55,837 bases of DNA from Oscillospiraceae bacterium (GTDB taxonomy: Bacteria; Bacillota; Clostridia; Oscillospirales; Oscillospiraceae): contig JAAWBZ010000079.1 in assembly GCA_022792945.1 (NCBI GenBank), forward strand, positions 1 through 55,837. The letters are read 5' to 3'. This document shows positions 26,078 through 33,993 of this stretch, in pieces. Under the pieces are notes generated by a model that saw nothing but the letters and a program-made list of their open reading frames with translations, was not told the DNA's origin and made no database searches. The stretch's first letter is position 1, and each line of letters starts with the position of its first letter. Made by a program: the position numbers and the translations under genes.

Positions 26078-26678
26078 GGGTGATCGCATCCTTTCCCAGA
26101 AATTCCAGCACCTGGTTCAGCACCGCCGTGAAGGTCCCGGCCAGGTCGCTCTGCCCGCCGATGACGGCCCCGCCGATCAGGCTGCCCCCGGCGTCAAGAA
26201 AGACGGTGGTGGGCGTATACTGCACCGCCCGGCACAGCCGCGGGAAGTCCCCGTCGCCGCCGGTGAGGGTGATCCCCTGGAAGCCGGCCTCATCCAGAAT
26301 TTCCCGCACGGTCTCCTCCTGCCCGCTGCCGTCGAGGCAGACGGTGATCAGCCGCACGTTCTCCGGCAGGGCTGCGGCATATTCGGCCAGCTCCGGCATC
26401 TCCCGGATGCAGGGGCCGCAGGTGGTGGTCCAGAAGTTGACCATGGTCACGTCGCACGCCGCCAGGTCCTCCTCTGTGAAGCTCCCGCCGTCCAGGGTGA
26501 CCGCCGAGAACTCCGTCAGCGCCGCCTGAACTGTCAGGCCCGCCTCCCCCGCTCCGTCTGTCTCCTCCGTTCCGTCCGTCTCCTCCGCCGCATCCGCCGG
26601 CTCCGTCCCTGCCCCGGCGGCGCAGCCGCACAGCAGTAGCACCAGCAGCAGCGCCAAAAATCTATACAGTTTTCTCAT
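26067..26678 (-). CDS. TlpA-like thioredoxin lipoprotein
   Basis: 203 residues. Signal peptide with lipobox (LLLVLLLCGCAAG) is followed by an acidic Glu/Asp/Thr linker and a thioredoxin-like domain with the redox motif TTTCGPCIREMPELAEY (CGPC). It is anchored outside the membrane and should reduce or form disulfides. Start ATG 26678 has aggaggg; in-frame sequence upstream of it is not likely coding. It is the first gene of the TlpA-CXXC-NapH unit, divergent from blaI. Confidence 0.92.
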   Translation of the reverse strand: MRKLYRFLALLLVLLLCGCAAGAGTEPADAAEETDGTEETDGAGEAGLTVQAALTEFSAVTLDGGSFTEEDLAACDVTMVNFWTTTCGPCIREMPELAEYAAALPENVRLITVCLDGSGQEETVREILDEAGFQGITLTGGDGDFPRLCRAVQYTPTTVFLDAGGSLIGGAVIGGQSDLAGTFTAVLNQVLEFLGKDAITLDG

Positions 26679-26737
26679 CGTGATCCCTCCTGTTGATTCT
26701 GCGCCTATCATAGCACAGTTTTGCCCGGATGGCAAAA

Positions 26738-26786
26738 TAAGACTCTGGTAGTATTGACAATTTGATAAGACTGTGGTAGTATGACA
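26738..26786 (+). promoter_or_regulatory. blaI promoter with two operator-like direct repeats
   Basis: TTGACA (26754-26759), 17-bp spacer, TAGTAT (26777-26782). Two near-identical boxes, TAAGACTCTGGTAGTATT (26738-26755) and TAAGACTGTGGTAGTATG (26766-26783), cover the -35 and -10 regions, 28 bp apart. They are the likely BlaI binding sites, and may also affect the divergent TlpA gene. Confidence 0.7.
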
Positions 26787-26829
26787 TCGCAGCTGCGGCA
26801 CTTGCCTCAAGAAAGGAGCGCTCCTCACT

Positions 26830-27189
26830 ATGGAGATCAAACTGTTCGATTCGGAATTGAAGGTCATGGACGTCCTCTGGCGGGCGGGCCCGGTCCCGGC
26901 GCGGCAGGTGGCCCGGGAGCTGACCGAGGCCCTGGGCTGGAATGTCAACACCACCTACACCCTCCTCAAGCGGTGCATCCAGAAGGGGGCCGCGGAGCGG
27001 ACGGAGCCGGGCTTTGTCTGCCGCGCCCTGGTGCCCCGGGAGGCCGTGCAGGCCGCCGAGACCGACGCGCTGATCGACCGGGTCTACGGCGGCCATGCCG
27101 AGGCGCTGTTCGCCCACCTGCTCAGCCGGAGGAAGCTCAGCGCGGAGGAGCTGGCGCGGCTGCGGCAGCTGGTGGAGGACCTGTCATGA
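26830..27189 (+). CDS. blaI: BlaI/MecI-family repressor
   Basis: 119-residue winged-helix repressor: LFDSELKVMDVLW at the start, recognition region NVNTTYTLLKRCIQKG and C-terminal dimerisation helices. It overlaps the M56 gene by four bases. No beta-lactamase gene is near, so the pair probably answers another envelope signal. Start ATG 26830, with gaaaggagcg upstream. Confidence 0.93.
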   Translation: MEIKLFDSELKVMDVLWRAGPVPARQVARELTEALGWNVNTTYTLLKRCIQKGAAERTEPGFVCRALVPREAVQAAETDALIDRVYGGHAEALFAHLLSRRKLSAEELARLRQLVEDLS

Positions 27190-28859
27190 CGGCCCTGCTG
27201 ACACGGTGCCTGGCCGGCTCGGTGCTGGTGGGCGTGACCGCGCTGCTGCGGGCGGCGCTGCGGCGGCGTCTGCCCCGGGGGACCTTCGTGGTGCTGTGGT
27301 GGGTCGCCCTGGCGCGGCTGCTGCTGCCGGCGGCGTGTCCGTCGGCCCTGAGCGTTTATGCCCTGCTGGCCCATGCGGACCCGGCGGCGGTGTCCTTGCC
27401 GGCAGCGGGCCTCCCGGCGGTCCCGGCGGCGCTGCCGGCCATCACCGGCGGCGCGGAGGCGGCGGCGCAGACCGCATCCGCCCTCTCCCCGTGGGCGGTG
27501 GTCTGGGCGGCGGGGAGCGCGCTGACGGCGCTGTGGTTTCTGACGGCCTACGTCCGCTGCCGGCGGCGGTTTGCCGCCTCCGTCCCGGCAGAGGATCCCG
27601 CCCTCCGCCGCTGGCTGGAGGCGCACCGCCTGCGCCGCCCCCTGTCCATCCGGCAGTCCGGCACGGTGGACGCGCCGCTGACCTACGGCCTTCTGCGCCC
27701 GGTGATCCTTCTGCCGGCGGCGGCACAATGGGACGGCGGCATGGACTTCGTCCTGGCCCACGAGCTGGTGCACATCCGCCGCTTCGACGGCCTGGCCAGG
27801 CTGGCCCTGGCAGCTGCGCTGTGCCTGTACTGGTGGAACCCCGCCGTATGGCTCTTATACGTTCTGGCGGGCCGCGACCTGGAGCTCTCCTGCGACGAGG
27901 CGGTGGTCCGCGGCGCGGGGGGGGACATCCGGCGGGCCTATGCCCAGGTCCTGATCTCCATGGAGGCACGAAAAAGCGGGCTTTCGCCCGCTCTGTACAG
28001 CCGCTTCGGCGGCAGCGCGATGGAAGAAAGGATCGTGTCCATTATGAAATACAAGAAAGCAACCGTTCTCTCCCTGCTCCTGGCGGTGCTGCTGGTGGCG
28101 GGCGTCACCACCGCCTTCGCCACCAGCCCCCGGACGGCCGGGGCCGCCTCCGCCGCGCCCCGGGACGGCGAAAGCACCCCCGCCGCCCTGGTTTCAGTCA
28201 GCCGCGGGGATGAGCAGAGCTACACCCCCGGGCAGTGGGCCGAAATTCAGGAACAGGTCCGGGCCGGCGAGGTTCTGCTCTTTGACACCAAGGAAGCGGA
28301 GCTGGCCTACGCCGCCCTGTCAGCCTTTGAGACCCCCGATTACCGCAGCCAGACCGTGGCGGCGTTCAACACCGCCCTGGTCCCCGACCGGGACGCCCTG
28401 GGCCAGCGCCTGGACGACTACATCCTGGTCCGGGACGCGGGCGTGACCAACGAGTTCCTGGCGCGGACCCTCTGGCAGTCGCTCTCGGAGCGCTACGGCG
28501 ACTATCTGGAGCCGGACGAGCCGTATTTCTGCCCCGTGTACCTGATGCAGCCGGAGCGGGAGGACGCCTTTGCAGCCGCCGACGTCTATCTCTTCTATAC
28601 GCTGCCCGACCCATCGGCCGTGACCGTCGGCGAGCGGGACGACGCCCTGCGGAACATCCGGATGGCGCTCCAGACGTACTTTGACGGCCTCACCGACGAG
28701 GAGCTTGCCGACAGCGGCCTCCCCCAGCGGATGCAGGCCCAGTGCACGGCGCTGTGCGGCCGCTTCGCCCCGGCGGGGATGCCCATGACCGCCGAACTGT
28801 ACCGGCTGGAAGGCTCCATCGGCGGGGAGGAAATTCTGTTCACGGCGGAAAGCCAATAA
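27186..28859 (+). CDS. M56 (BlaR1-like) membrane metallopeptidase sensor
   Basis: 557 residues. Membrane helices surround the M56 zinc site HELVH (192-196) with downstream CDEAVVRGAGGD (about 238). After another helix (VLSLLLAVLLVAGVTTAFA, about 295) comes an external domain of about 250 residues. That domain lacks the penicillin-binding SXXK/KTG pattern of BlaR1 and has repeated Asp/Glu-rich stretches (QLDDYILVRD-like, LYRLEGSIGGEEILF), so the ligand is not a classic beta-lactam. On ligand binding the peptidase should inactivate BlaI. The start is coupled to blaI. Confidence 0.9.
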   Translation: MTALLTRCLAGSVLVGVTALLRAALRRRLPRGTFVVLWWVALARLLLPAACPSALSVYALLAHADPAAVSLPAAGLPAVPAALPAITGGAEAAAQTASALSPWAVVWAAGSALTALWFLTAYVRCRRRFAASVPAEDPALRRWLEAHRLRRPLSIRQSGTVDAPLTYGLLRPVILLPAAAQWDGGMDFVLAHELVHIRRFDGLARLALAAALCLYWWNPAVWLLYVLAGRDLELSCDEAVVRGAGGDIRRAYAQVLISMEARKSGLSPALYSRFGGSAMEERIVSIMKYKKATVLSLLLAVLLVAGVTTAFATSPRTAGAASAAPRDGESTPAALVSVSRGDEQSYTPGQWAEIQEQVRAGEVLLFDTKEAELAYAALSAFETPDYRSQTVAAFNTALVPDRDALGQRLDDYILVRDAGVTNEFLARTLWQSLSERYGDYLEPDEPYFCPVYLMQPEREDAFAAADVYLFYTLPDPSAVTVGERDDALRNIRMALQTYFDGLTDEELADSGLPQRMQAQCTALCGRFAPAGMPMTAELYRLEGSIGGEEILFTAESQ

Positions 28860-28867
28860 CGCCATTA

Positions 28868-28909
28868 AAAATGAGGCATTGCCGCCATACGGCGGCAATG
28901 CCTCATTTT
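28868..28909. terminator. bidirectional terminator
   Basis: Perfect 19-bp stem aaaatgaggcattgccgcc / ggcggcaatgcctcatttt between the convergent M56 and PHP genes. Confidence 0.9.
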
Positions 28910-28912
28910 GAT

Positions 28913-30091
28913 TCAGCTGTACAGCGGCATCGGCTCTTTGCCGGTCTCCCAGGCGATGAGCTTCCAGGTGGCGTCGATGAGGTTCTGGAACTGCGGGTCC
29001 TCCATGGCGCGGATGATGAAGCTCTGGCGGGGGGAGTTGATGTCCTCGCCGGAGACCTGGAAAATCCCGTTCTCGTCGCACAGCCGGCGCACCCGGGCCA
29101 GCTGCGCGGGGGTGTTGCGGGTGGGCATATAGGTCACGGCAGGGACGCCGTTCTCCTTCAGGCAGGCGAACACCTCGTCCAGGCAGTCGTCCTCAAACTT
29201 CTGCGCCTTCTTGTCGCCGGTGACGCTCTCGCCCACGTCGCCCAGGTACGCGTAGCACAGCACCGCGCCCACGTCCCTGGCCAGCGCCGCGATCTGCGGC
29301 AGGGTGGGGCACTCGTCATGGGCGTCCACAAAGACCCGGGGGATGAACGCCGCCTTGAGGATGCCCAGAAGGTCATATTCATAGAAGGGGTACGCCGTAT
29401 CCAGCAGCTGCGCCTCCTGCTTGGCCGAGAGGTCCAGACCCATGCCGCGGAGGCAGTCCGCCAGCGCCGGCCCCTTCCCGTGCGCCGCCACCAGCTTCTG
29501 CGCCAGGGCGTACATCAGGTGCCGCTCCGTCACGCCGCCGCCGTCGGCAAACTGCGACAGGGGCAGCACGTCCCGCTCCAGCTCCAGGTCCATGCCGGGC
29601 AGCATGGCATTGATTTTCTCAATCATCCGGGCGTTGCGCACGTTCCGCGCAGCGCGGTAGGGGGCAAACCAGTCGTTGAGCGTGCGAATCTTGTCGTGGG
29701 GCACCCCCTGGAGGGTCATATAGCTGACACCCACCTGGTCGGGGTTGTTGGTGCGCCGGCCCTCCATGGACGTGCCGTCCATGCGGACGCGGCACTCCAT
29801 GCCCACGGTGGTGGGGATGCCCACCAGCTTCCCGGCCTCAATGAACTCCTCCGCCCCGGCGATGGAGTCGTGGTCCACGATGCCCGCGGTGCACAGCCCC
29901 TCCATCCGCGCGGCGTACACCGCCGCGGTCGGGGAGTAGGGGGAGAAGGAGTAGGTGGTGTGGATGTGGTTGTTGATATACCGATCCGCCATGGGGGGGA
30001 ACACGGTGGTTTTCAGTACCTCCCGGAGGTTCGCCAGCCGTGCTTCCTTTGTCGGCGCGTTGAGGCGCGCCAGAATCGTCTGATCGATCAT
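28913..30091 (-). CDS. PHP-domain metal-dependent hydrolase
   Basis: 392 residues. The PHP motifs are plain: NHIHTTYSFSPYSP (about 41), GIVDHDSIAG (about 70) and later GAVLCYAYLGD and AVTYMPTRNTP. PHP proteins are phosphoesterases with a trinuclear metal site. It lies 10 bp downstream of an SDR gene and is co-transcribed with it; the pair resembles genes found in sugar or sugar-acid catabolic clusters. Substrate unknown. Confidence 0.9.
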   Translation of the reverse strand: MIDQTILARLNAPTKEARLANLREVLKTTVFPPMADRYINNHIHTTYSFSPYSPTAAVYAARMEGLCTAGIVDHDSIAGAEEFIEAGKLVGIPTTVGMECRVRMDGTSMEGRRTNNPDQVGVSYMTLQGVPHDKIRTLNDWFAPYRAARNVRNARMIEKINAMLPGMDLELERDVLPLSQFADGGGVTERHLMYALAQKLVAAHGKGPALADCLRGMGLDLSAKQEAQLLDTAYPFYEYDLLGILKAAFIPRVFVDAHDECPTLPQIAALARDVGAVLCYAYLGDVGESVTGDKKAQKFEDDCLDEVFACLKENGVPAVTYMPTRNTPAQLARVRRLCDENGIFQVSGEDINSPRQSFIIRAMEDPQFQNLIDATWKLIAWETGKEPMPLYS

Positions 30092-30101
30092 CCCGCGGCC
30101 C

Positions 30102-30980
30102 TCAGCTCAGCATACACTGCCCGCCGGTGACGGGGATGGCCTGGCCGGTTTCGTACTTCTGCTCCACGCAGTAGAAGATGGCCCGGGCCACGTCCAGGGG
30201 CAGGCATCCGCGGTTCATGGGGACCTTGGCCTCGTAGAACGCCTTCACGTCCGCCACGGTTTTGGCCCCGGGGACCTTCCCGGCCTTGAGGTACTGGACA
30301 AAGAGGCCCCGCTCCGGGTCCATCCACAGCGGCCCCTCCAGGAAGTTGCCCGGGCAGACGGCGTTGACCTTGATGCTGTAGGCGCACAGCTCCAGGGCGA
30401 AGCTCTGGGTCAGGCCGATGCCGCCGAACTTGGAGCCGGCGTAGGCGAAGTTCTTGTTGGAGCCCTCCAGGCCGGACTTGGAGTTGAGCTGGATGATGTC
30501 ACCGGTCCAATCGGGGTCAGCCTCGTGCTGGGCCTGCATGACGATGGCGGCGTACTTGGCGCAGAGGAAGAAGCCGGTGTAGTTGATGCTGGTGACGAAG
30601 TCAAAGTCCTTCCGCTCCATCTGGGCGATGGGGCCGCTGCGCACCACGCCGGCGTTGGCCAGCATGATGTCCAGGCCGCCGAAGTACTCCACGGTCTCCG
30701 CCACCATGTGGGCCACGCTCTCCTCGTCGGAGACGTTGACGGCAATGAAGTGGGCGCGCTCGCCCAGCTCCTGGGCCACCTGCTTGGCCAGAGGCTCGTT
30801 CATGTCGGCGATGACGATGGACGCGCCCTCCTTGTACATCTCCTCCGCGATGCCCTTGCCGAAGCCCTGGGCCGAGCCGGTGACAATGGCAATCTTGCCC
30901 GCCAGCCGTCCCGTTCCGGCGGGGCGCTTGTGGATGTTGGCCTTTGCCAGCTCCTGCCACTTGGTCATATCGACGCTCAT
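30102..30980 (-). CDS. short-chain dehydrogenase/reductase (SDR), sugar-phosphate dehydrogenase type
   Basis: 292-residue Rossmann oxidoreductase: cofactor motif VTGSAQGFGKGIAEEM (about 34), NAG (LANAGVV), catalytic YAGSKFGG (Tyr-x3-Lys) and C-terminal GGQCML. It resembles sorbitol-6-phosphate dehydrogenases; an Asp in IVIADMNEP suggests NAD rather than NADP. First gene of a two-gene operon with the PHP protein. Start ATG 30980 has aaaggaga upstream. Confidence 0.93.
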   Translation of the reverse strand: MSVDMTKWQELAKANIHKRPAGTGRLAGKIAIVTGSAQGFGKGIAEEMYKEGASIVIADMNEPLAKQVAQELGERAHFIAVNVSDEESVAHMVAETVEYFGGLDIMLANAGVVRSGPIAQMERKDFDFVTSINYTGFFLCAKYAAIVMQAQHEADPDWTGDIIQLNSKSGLEGSNKNFAYAGSKFGGIGLTQSFALELCAYSIKVNAVCPGNFLEGPLWMDPERGLFVQYLKAGKVPGAKTVADVKAFYEAKVPMNRGCLPLDVARAIFYCVEQKYETGQAIPVTGGQCMLS

Positions 30981-31075
30981 TCAAAATCTCTCCTTTAATA
31001 TAGTGTACGGCCGCACCGCGCGAGGGTGAAACGATTCGCCCCCACGCCGGACGCGCCGCAGACCTGCTTGATCGC

Positions 31076-31104
31076 ATTATACCACGATTCCCGCCCCGCC
31101 GCAA
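31076..31104 (-). promoter_or_regulatory. promoter of the SDR-PHP operon
   Basis: Minus-strand TTGCGG (31104-31099), 17-bp spacer, TATAAT (31081-31076). It lies 9 bp from the -35 box of a divergent plus-strand promoter. Confidence 0.7.
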
Positions 31105-31112
31105 GAGACACC

Positions 31113-31141
31113 TTGACAACCGGCGTGAAAACGGTTATACT
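31113..31141 (+). promoter_or_regulatory. consensus promoter of a small RNA
   Basis: TTGACA (31113-31118), exactly 17 bp, TATACT (31136-31141). No open reading frame follows before the terminator at 31195-31233. Confidence 0.8.
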
Positions 31142-31147
31142 GCATAC

Positions 31148-31233
31148 AGAAAGGGCGCTGCCAGAAGCGGTTGGCCCTCTTTAGTTATGTGAAGTAACCG
31201 CCGCGGTTGGACCCTGGGGCGGTTACTTCTTTT
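31148..31233 (+). ncRNA. putative antisense small RNA
   Basis: A transcript from the promoter at 31113-31141 would end about 85 nt later at a 12-bp stem gaagtaaccgcc / ggcggttacttc with a T run (31195-31233). It has no start codon with a useful frame. Its 3' half is complementary to the end of a minus-strand hydrophobic reading frame and shares that frame's terminator, the layout of type I antitoxin RNAs such as RatA. Confidence 0.55.
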
Positions 31234-31303
31234 TGCAGATCTGAATAAACAGACTGCAAATGCCGATGATTACAAGGCACCGCTGAAAGAAAGCGCTTTC
31301 CTG
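31223..31303 (-). pseudogene. small holin-like hydrophobic peptide frame, start codon lost or unusual
   Basis: Minus-strand frame ending at TAA 31223-31225 reads ESAFFQRCLVIIGICSLFIQ then ICKKK. This is a short hydrophobic helix ending in lysines, as in holin-like type I toxins of Bacillota, and the stop lies inside the terminator hairpin as is usual there. No in-frame ATG/GTG/TTG stands at the right place (CAG precedes the Glu; an out-of-frame ATG lies at 31313), so it may be decayed. Confidence 0.45.
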
Positions 31304-31517
31304 CTTATTACCATAGCATAAAGGAATTCAAATTGCAAGCGCCGCCTTTTTCCCCGGCATACGCCGGAAATATGGGGAATGCAAGGGGAAATCTTTTTCG
31401 CTCTTTGGGGAATTCTAAAGGAAGTATAAAGTTTTTCTTAAATCTGCAAAAATTTCACACAGCAGCGCGTTCTTGTGCTATAATAGCCACGTTCGCAGCA
31501 GGACCTTAGGGAAAACG
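31234..31517. other. intergenic region before the lipid-gene cluster
   Basis: AT-rich for this genome. Apart from the small frame above, I see an extended -10 promoter TGCTATAAT with TATAAT at 31479-31484, about 45 bp before the PAP2 gene. No other coding content seen. Confidence 0.6.
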
Positions 31518-31529
31518 ATGGGTGGTGTC

Positions 31530-32213
31530 ATGAAAAAAACGCGCGGGCCGCTGGTCCCCAGGTACGCATACGCCCCTCTGGCGGCGGCGGCCATCCTGAA
31601 TCTGGCGGTCTTTTATGGTACGCGCCCGCTGACCGCGGGCCGGACGCACTATGAGCTGGCCATCGCCCTGGACGGGCGCATCCCCTTCTGGCCGGTGTTC
31701 GTGGTGTTCTATGTATTGGCGTTTTTGCAGTGGCCTGTGGGCTATATCATGGCCGCGCGGGAGAATCGTGCGCTGTGCTACGACATGGTGTCCGGCGACA
31801 TCATCGCCAAGCTCCTGTGCATGGCCTGCTTTCTGGCCCTGCCCACCGCCATCACCCGCCCCGCCCTGGGCGGGGGCTTTTGGGACCGGCTGGTGGGGAT
31901 CATCTATTTTTTCGACTCTCCTGACAACTGCTTCCCCTCCATCCACTGCCTGGAGAGCTGGCTTTGCGCCCGCATGGCCCTGAAGGGAACCCGGACGCCC
32001 CGCTGGTACGGCGCGGGCATGATGGCCCTGGCCCTGCTGGTCTGCGCCTCCACGGTGCTCATCCGCCAGCATGTCCTTTTGGACATCCCCGCCGGCATTC
32101 TGGCGGCGGAGCTGGGGCTTTGGATCGCCCGCCGCGTGCGGCTGGGCCGGATATTCGTGCGGCTGGAGGGCCGCGGCCACAATCACATGGAGCAGGCGCC
32201 CCGGCGCCGGTAA
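31530..32213 (+). CDS. PAP2-superfamily membrane protein
   Basis: About 227 residues, six probable helices. The PAP2 signature is partly present (CFPSIHCLESWL for PSxH; then STVLIRQHVLLDIPAG for SRxxxxxHxxxD). The conserved Ser/Arg positions fit a lipid phosphatase or an inositolphosphotransferase-like enzyme. Start at 31530 (MKKTRGP) or 31518 (MGGVMKK); the upstream agggaaa favours 31518 slightly and the cluster gives no decision. It heads a lipid cluster and lies 8 bp before the next gene. Confidence 0.82.
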   Translation: MKKTRGPLVPRYAYAPLAAAAILNLAVFYGTRPLTAGRTHYELAIALDGRIPFWPVFVVFYVLAFLQWPVGYIMAARENRALCYDMVSGDIIAKLLCMACFLALPTAITRPALGGGFWDRLVGIIYFFDSPDNCFPSIHCLESWLCARMALKGTRTPRWYGAGMMALALLVCASTVLIRQHVLLDIPAGILAAELGLWIARRVRLGRIFVRLEGRGHNHMEQAPRRR

Positions 32214-32221
32214 ATGGACCT

Positions 32222-33295
32222 ATGAATGAACAAGTCAAACATGAAGGAGGCGGAACCGCGCCGGAGAAAAAGAGCAGGCGCTGGATCTGGAACATCGTAT
32301 TTCTGCTGGTAGCCGTCCTGAGCATCTGGGCGGTGGCGTCCCAGAACAAGGGCTTTTCCCTCCGCGCGTTTTGGGCCTCTGTCACACGGGCGAAGCCCGG
32401 CTGGCTGGCTGGCGCGGCGGGCTGTATGCTGGGCTTCATCTTCTTTGAGGCCTGCGCCCTGCGCAGCGCCTGCCGCACCCTGGACTGTCCGGTGACGCTG
32501 CGCGCCGGCTGTCTCTACGCCGCGTCGGATATCTACTTCTCCGCCATCACCCCCTCGGCCACCGGCGGACAGCCCGCCTGCGGTTATCTCATGATGCGTG
32601 GCGGCATGTCAGGCATGGCCGCCACGGCGGTGCTCCTTTTGAACCTGGCCACCTACTCCCTGGCGATTCTGTTCATCGGCCTGGTGAGCCTGGTGCTCCG
32701 GCCGGGGGTGTTTCTCCGGTTCGGCGCGCCCTCCCGGGTGCTGATCGCGGTGGGCTTCGCGGTGCAGCTGGGACTGGCGCTGCTGTTCCTGGTGCTGACC
32801 AGCAGCGAGCGGCTGCTCAAGCGCATCTGCGCCTGGGGGCTGCGGGTGATGGGGAAGCTCCGCATCCTGCGGGACAAGGAGAAGTGGCAGAGCAAGCTCC
32901 GCCGCGCCATGGAGGACTACCGCCGCTGCGCGCAGCTGTTCGGCGGGGAGCGGTCGCTGCTGCTGCGCTCGTTTGGCTTCAATGTGCTGCAGCGCGCCTC
33001 TCAGATCTCGGTGACGATGCTGGTATTTCTGGCCATGGGCGGCCGGCCTGCCCTGGCGCTGGATGTGTGGGCCATGCAGAGCTATGTGGTTATCGGCTCC
33101 AACAGCGTCCCGGTGCCGGGCGCCATGGGCGTGGCGGACTATATGATGCTGGACGGCCTGTCCGCCATTCTCCCGGAGCCAATCGCGGTGGACATGGAGC
33201 TTTTGAGCCGTTCGCTGTCCTTTTACTGCTGTATCCTCCTGTGCGCGCTGATGGTCCTGTTCTCTTACCGAAAAAAGAAAGGATGGAACCAATGA
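32222..33295 (+). CDS. lysylphosphatidylglycerol synthase-type (UPF0104/MprF N-terminal) membrane protein
   Basis: 357 residues with about eight helices. Family motifs TPSATGGQPACGYLMMRGG (about 119) and GSNSVPVPGAMGVADYMML (near 295) are typical of the LPG_synthase_TM/AglD family. It lacks the soluble aminoacyl-transferase half of MprF, so it may act as a lipid flippase or an accessory part. The stop overlaps the start of pssA (ATGA). Confidence 0.88.
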   Translation: MNEQVKHEGGGTAPEKKSRRWIWNIVFLLVAVLSIWAVASQNKGFSLRAFWASVTRAKPGWLAGAAGCMLGFIFFEACALRSACRTLDCPVTLRAGCLYAASDIYFSAITPSATGGQPACGYLMMRGGMSGMAATAVLLLNLATYSLAILFIGLVSLVLRPGVFLRFGAPSRVLIAVGFAVQLGLALLFLVLTSSERLLKRICAWGLRVMGKLRILRDKEKWQSKLRRAMEDYRRCAQLFGGERSLLLRSFGFNVLQRASQISVTMLVFLAMGGRPALALDVWAMQSYVVIGSNSVPVPGAMGVADYMMLDGLSAILPEPIAVDMELLSRSLSFYCCILLCALMVLFSYRKKKGWNQ

Positions 33296-33990
33296 TCGGG
33301 TTTTATGACTATACCGTGGTGCTGACCTACCTGTCGCTGCTGTCCGCCGGCGGCGGGATCGTGGCCTCGCTCTCCGGCGGCGGGCACCCCTATATCGGCT
33401 GCTTCTTTCTGCTGTTCTGCGGCCTGTGCGACGCCTTTGACGGCAAGGTGGCCCGCACCAAGCCCGGCCGCACAAAAACGGAGCAGGATTTCGGCATTCA
33501 GATCGACTCCCTCTCTGACATTGTGGCCTTCGGCGTCCTGCCCGCCTGCATTGGTACGGCGCTGATCCGCACCTCCCCGGCGCTCCACACGTCGCTGCGG
33601 GACCATGCCGGCCGGTGGCAGGTGCTGCTGGGGCTGTTCCTGCTGCATGCGGTGCTGGTGCTCTATATTTTGGCGGCGCTGATCCGCCTGGCCTACTTCA
33701 ACGTCACCGAGGAGGAGCGTCAGTCCAAAGAACCCGGCGCGCGCACCCACTATGTGGGCCTGCCGGTGACGGCGGCGTCGCTGATCTTCCCCTTCGTGCT
33801 GCTATTGCAGTATATCCTGCCGGCGGACATCACGCTGGTGTATATCGCGGTAACTGTCCTGACCGGCTTTCTCTTTCTGTTCCGCTTCCAGGTGCGAAAG
33901 CCCGGCCTGCGGGGCATCCTCATTATGGTGGCCTTCGGGGTGGCGGAGTTTGTGCTCCTGCTGCTCTGGAAGGGCATGGCGAGGCTGTAG
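33292..33990 (+). CDS. pssA: CDP-alcohol phosphatidyltransferase, phosphatidylserine synthase
   Basis: 232-residue membrane enzyme. The CDP-OH-P signature is DAFDGKVARTK plus FGIQIDSLSDIVAFG (D-G-x2-A-R...G-x3-D-x3-D). Followed directly by a decarboxylase gene, it is best read as CDP-diacylglycerol--serine phosphatidyltransferase. Product would feed phosphatidylethanolamine synthesis. Start ATG 33292 overlaps the preceding stop. Confidence 0.92.
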   Translation: MIGFYDYTVVLTYLSLLSAGGGIVASLSGGGHPYIGCFFLLFCGLCDAFDGKVARTKPGRTKTEQDFGIQIDSLSDIVAFGVLPACIGTALIRTSPALHTSLRDHAGRWQVLLGLFLLHAVLVLYILAALIRLAYFNVTEEERQSKEPGARTHYVGLPVTAASLIFPFVLLLQYILPADITLVYIAVTVLTGFLFLFRFQVRKPGLRGILIMVAFGVAEFVLLLLWKGMARL

Positions 33991-33993
33991 GCC

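Noticed and set aside
26830-28859. Beta-lactam resistance operon
   Set aside because: No beta-lactamase gene nearby and no penicillin-binding sensor motif in the M56 protein.
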